From NCBI GenBank assembly GCA_016081115.2, contig JABTTQ020003409.1, positions 806,001 to 870,000 of the forward strand: 64,000 bases of DNA. Direction: 5' to 3'. Below are positions 61,695 to 64,000 of the stretch, one piece after another. Made by a program: the position numbers and the translations under genes. Each line of letters begins with the position of its first letter. Position 1 is the first letter of the stretch. The stretch comes from Rehmannia glutinosa. Taxonomy: Eukaryota > Streptophyta > Magnoliopsida > Lamiales > Orobanchaceae. The notes beneath the pieces are model-generated. The model was not told where the DNA came from, did no database searches, and saw only the letters and a list, made by a program, of their open reading frames with translations.

Positions 61695-63591
61695 TCACTT
61701 CAGATCATGCTTGCAAACTGGGCAGAATGTGGCCCATTTGGTCAACCATGATTTCACACAACTAGCATGAAATTCTGCAAAAAACAGAACTTGAACATAT
61801 TATTAAAGCCATGAGAAGCATATATTGAAGGTAGACAAAGGATAAAGGACCCAGCCTAAACAAACTTTTGAATTCATTTTGTGTGTTTTGAAGAAAATGT
61901 TTTGGGAGAAAATGTGATGTATTAAGAAGCAAAAGTATCGGAGAACATATAAATGAACCGTCTGTGAACATTTCTCTAGGCATGTATAATAGGAAAACCA
62001 AAACAAATGACATTTTAGCCGATGGGTTTTGCAACAGGTAAAGAACATCTTCTATACAGGAACCCCTGCTCAATGTTAGTGAAATGTGATTAAATGACTC
62101 CACATACGATATTGTCACAGGTAACATGACATATACATACCTATTCATTTAATTCCTAAAATATCAATGTATCAAGTAGCAAACGAAATAACTTTACCAT
62201 GTTGGCAGGGAAGAACTTTTAGGCTTTCCCCATGTTTGTAATCCTCAAGACAAATTGCACATGTCTCTCCTATGTGGCTAATTAGGTTAACGGAACCAAA
62301 TGTGATACAAGGAAGGATATCCACAGCCTTATCATCCATAACAGGCCTCGTTTCTTTACGATTCCTCCAGCGGTTGAATGCGAAGAAGATTGTAGCCATG
62401 AGAGAGATTACTGCAAGGACTGAAATAAACGATATAACAAGCACCGTCCATGCAGTTTCATCAACGAATGAGATGATGCAGCATTCACCTCCCACTCTTT
62501 GAGCATGCTCTCTCAGGATCTTCCTGCTACATTTGAGACAAATACAGCATATATCCATATCCCCTCGGGGTTTCCCATCACTGTTTCATCAAGAAGAATA
62601 CACCAACGTGAGTTCAACCTAGCTTGTTCTGTTCGATGAGGCTGCTATAGTTACTAAATTGTTTATTTCAGAAAAGAATATAACATTCATCAAAATGCAC
62701 AAACTTGTTATCTAATCATGGTCTTTCACAAGCTCGTAACAGCTGGAGTTGCGAGCTATCCACCATGTCGACTTAGCTAGGACACATTTCCTACTCAAAA
62801 TTCTGTCTTTTCAAAATAAAAATGCTTAACCAAGAACATGCAGCTAAAAGCCAACGGAACACAAAGTATTCTAAACGAACTCAACTATGTTAAATTCTTC
62901 AACACATAACTCTGAAAATTGCCAACAGCCTTAAATTTTGACTTAGTTTTGAATATGTACTTTGAAACATATGAAGCTCAATAACATTCCCATAAGCCAT
63001 GTATACAACAAATAAGAAGGACCAACAAGCCAGTTCAAATCGATGTCAAACCGTTTCCAACTTTCAAACCTAAGGCTGCAATTCACCTCAACAAGAAATA
63101 CTTATTTAGAATTAAAAAAATAGAAAAAAAAAAGATTAGGGAAAAATCCCATTGACCCACTTGCAATGAGGTTGTGATTGTGCTGATCATTGTATACAAT
63201 GGCCGCATGAAACCCGGCTTCCTGTGCATTTCTGATCTTCTCCTCAAACGCGCATTTCCCTCTCACAATCAGAACAATGGTCGCGCTTTCGGCATCACTG
63301 TTTTCGGCTTCATTGATCAGAGACGAACAGGCGTCGAGTGGATCAGCCAATCGCAATTCCCCGCAGATTAAGCTACCATTCAGCCCTTTAGCTGCAAATA
63401 CAAATTCCCAAATAAAAAGAACATTCAATTTACCACCCGAAAAAAAAATTATCAAATTTAAAAGTAGTGTGGCTACTGAATCTGGCAGGAGAGTCCGGGA
63501 ATGAGGAGGGAATGGATTTCAACTGGACGATTGAGCTAATGGGATTGATCAAATAGCAGAAAATAACTGTGCAGACAAAGAATTTGCTCAT
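61695..63591 (-). CDS. RMR-type PA-transmembrane-RING-H2 protein, with an apparent one-base deletion
   Basis: Resembles plant RMR proteins (receptor homology-transmembrane-RING-H2), proposed vacuolar sorting receptors or E3 ligases. Exons: 63591-63477, 63391-63161, 62580-62198 and 61774-61695. The start MSKFFVCTVIFCYLINPIS is a likely signal peptide. The PA domain follows (GLNGSLICGELRLADPLDAC, VRGKCAFEEKIRNAQEAGFH). Then come MGNPEGIWIYAVFVSN, a membrane segment (TAWTVLVISFISVLAVISLM) and a complete RING-H2 (CAICLEDY, LPCQH, FHASCVKSW, CPVCKHD). Exon 3 is 383 nt, one short of the phase needed. The frame moves near 62,521 between VFVSN..AG and KILREHA. As written, translation ends after 137 residues; one extra base would give 269. 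A real mutation or a sequencing error are both possible. Confidence 0.85.
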
Positions 63592-64000
63592 TTCATCATC
63601 AATTTTCGAAGGATTATTTTCTTGATTTTCTGCGCATTTTTTTTCCTTTCAGAAAGGGGCAACAGAATAATCTTTTGGATAATTTGTTATTCACCCCTTA
63701 TCTTTACCATTACTTTACTTTCAACCTCCATTAGTTCCTTATATTATATTTTTAATTATTTTTTAAACCAAAATGTTCCTGAAAGTTTGAACTTGCTCGA
63801 GTACTTATGCAGTCATGCTAAGAAAAACTTATTTAATTTATTTATTAAATTATTTTAGTCCTTCATACATATTAACTTTAATCAAGAATTAACGTACTAG
63901 AGTTATATCGTAAGAATAAAGGTTTCGGTATGGTGTTATTTTTACAAAATATATTATGTCTCTAGTAATAGAAAATGAATTTGGGATTAATGTTTTGCAA
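63592..64000. other. Upstream region of the RMR gene
   Basis: About 400 bp, T-rich on the plus strand, with no other gene seen. It should contain the promoter of the minus-strand gene, but I cannot point to a definite TATA box. Confidence 0.4.

Overview
The window is nuclear DNA from a flowering plant, most likely a eudicot. Long AT-rich introns with plant splice signals, three plant-specific gene families, Copia and Athila-type retrotransposons, a plant L1-type LINE and short hAT-like MITEs all point that way. I cannot name the species. There is no bacterial, organellar or CRISPR signal.

Left arm (about 1-22,800). A Raf-like MAPKKK gene of the EDR1-related group lies on the minus strand. 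I rebuilt it as 16 coding exons (2,399-16,202) whose splice sites and phases all agree, giving a predicted 790-residue protein. A non-coding first exon and a TATA box lie near 19.0 kb. Its introns hold a 5'-truncated LINE with a 17-bp target duplication, a SINE tail, and a 151-bp tandem duplication that copies one splice acceptor. Upstream is AT-rich spacer with an LTR-like block and a 180-bp MITE.

Middle (22,875-52,182). One old insertion explains the whole 29.3 kb. Copia element A is bounded by the 5-bp duplication aaata on both sides. Its 3' LTR is cut into three pieces. The first interruption is a LINE (26,815-38,615). That LINE is itself split by Copia B (28,038-36,076, minus strand, duplication tttat), and Copia B is split by what looks like a solo LTR (31,478-32,780). 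The second interruption is a 13.2-kb Athila-like Ty3 element C (38,815 to about 52,066, minus strand), which carries a MITE inside its env-like gene. All coding parts are decayed. C keeps two features worth noting: an array of palindromic CACGGCCGTG-type hairpins and a spliced env-like reading frame.

Right arm (52,183-64,000). Spacer with a 297-bp solo LTR and a second copy of the MITE found in C is followed by a complete three-exon DUF688-family gene on the plus strand (56,285-58,423, 610 residues). Two related GCTCGA-rich repeats come next. Last is a minus-strand gene for an RMR-type PA-transmembrane-RING protein (61,695-63,591), whose third exon appears to lack one base.

The three genes are independent plant loci. 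Nothing suggests an operon or a shared pathway, beyond the kinase being a probable signalling protein and the RMR protein a probable vacuolar sorting receptor or E3 ligase.
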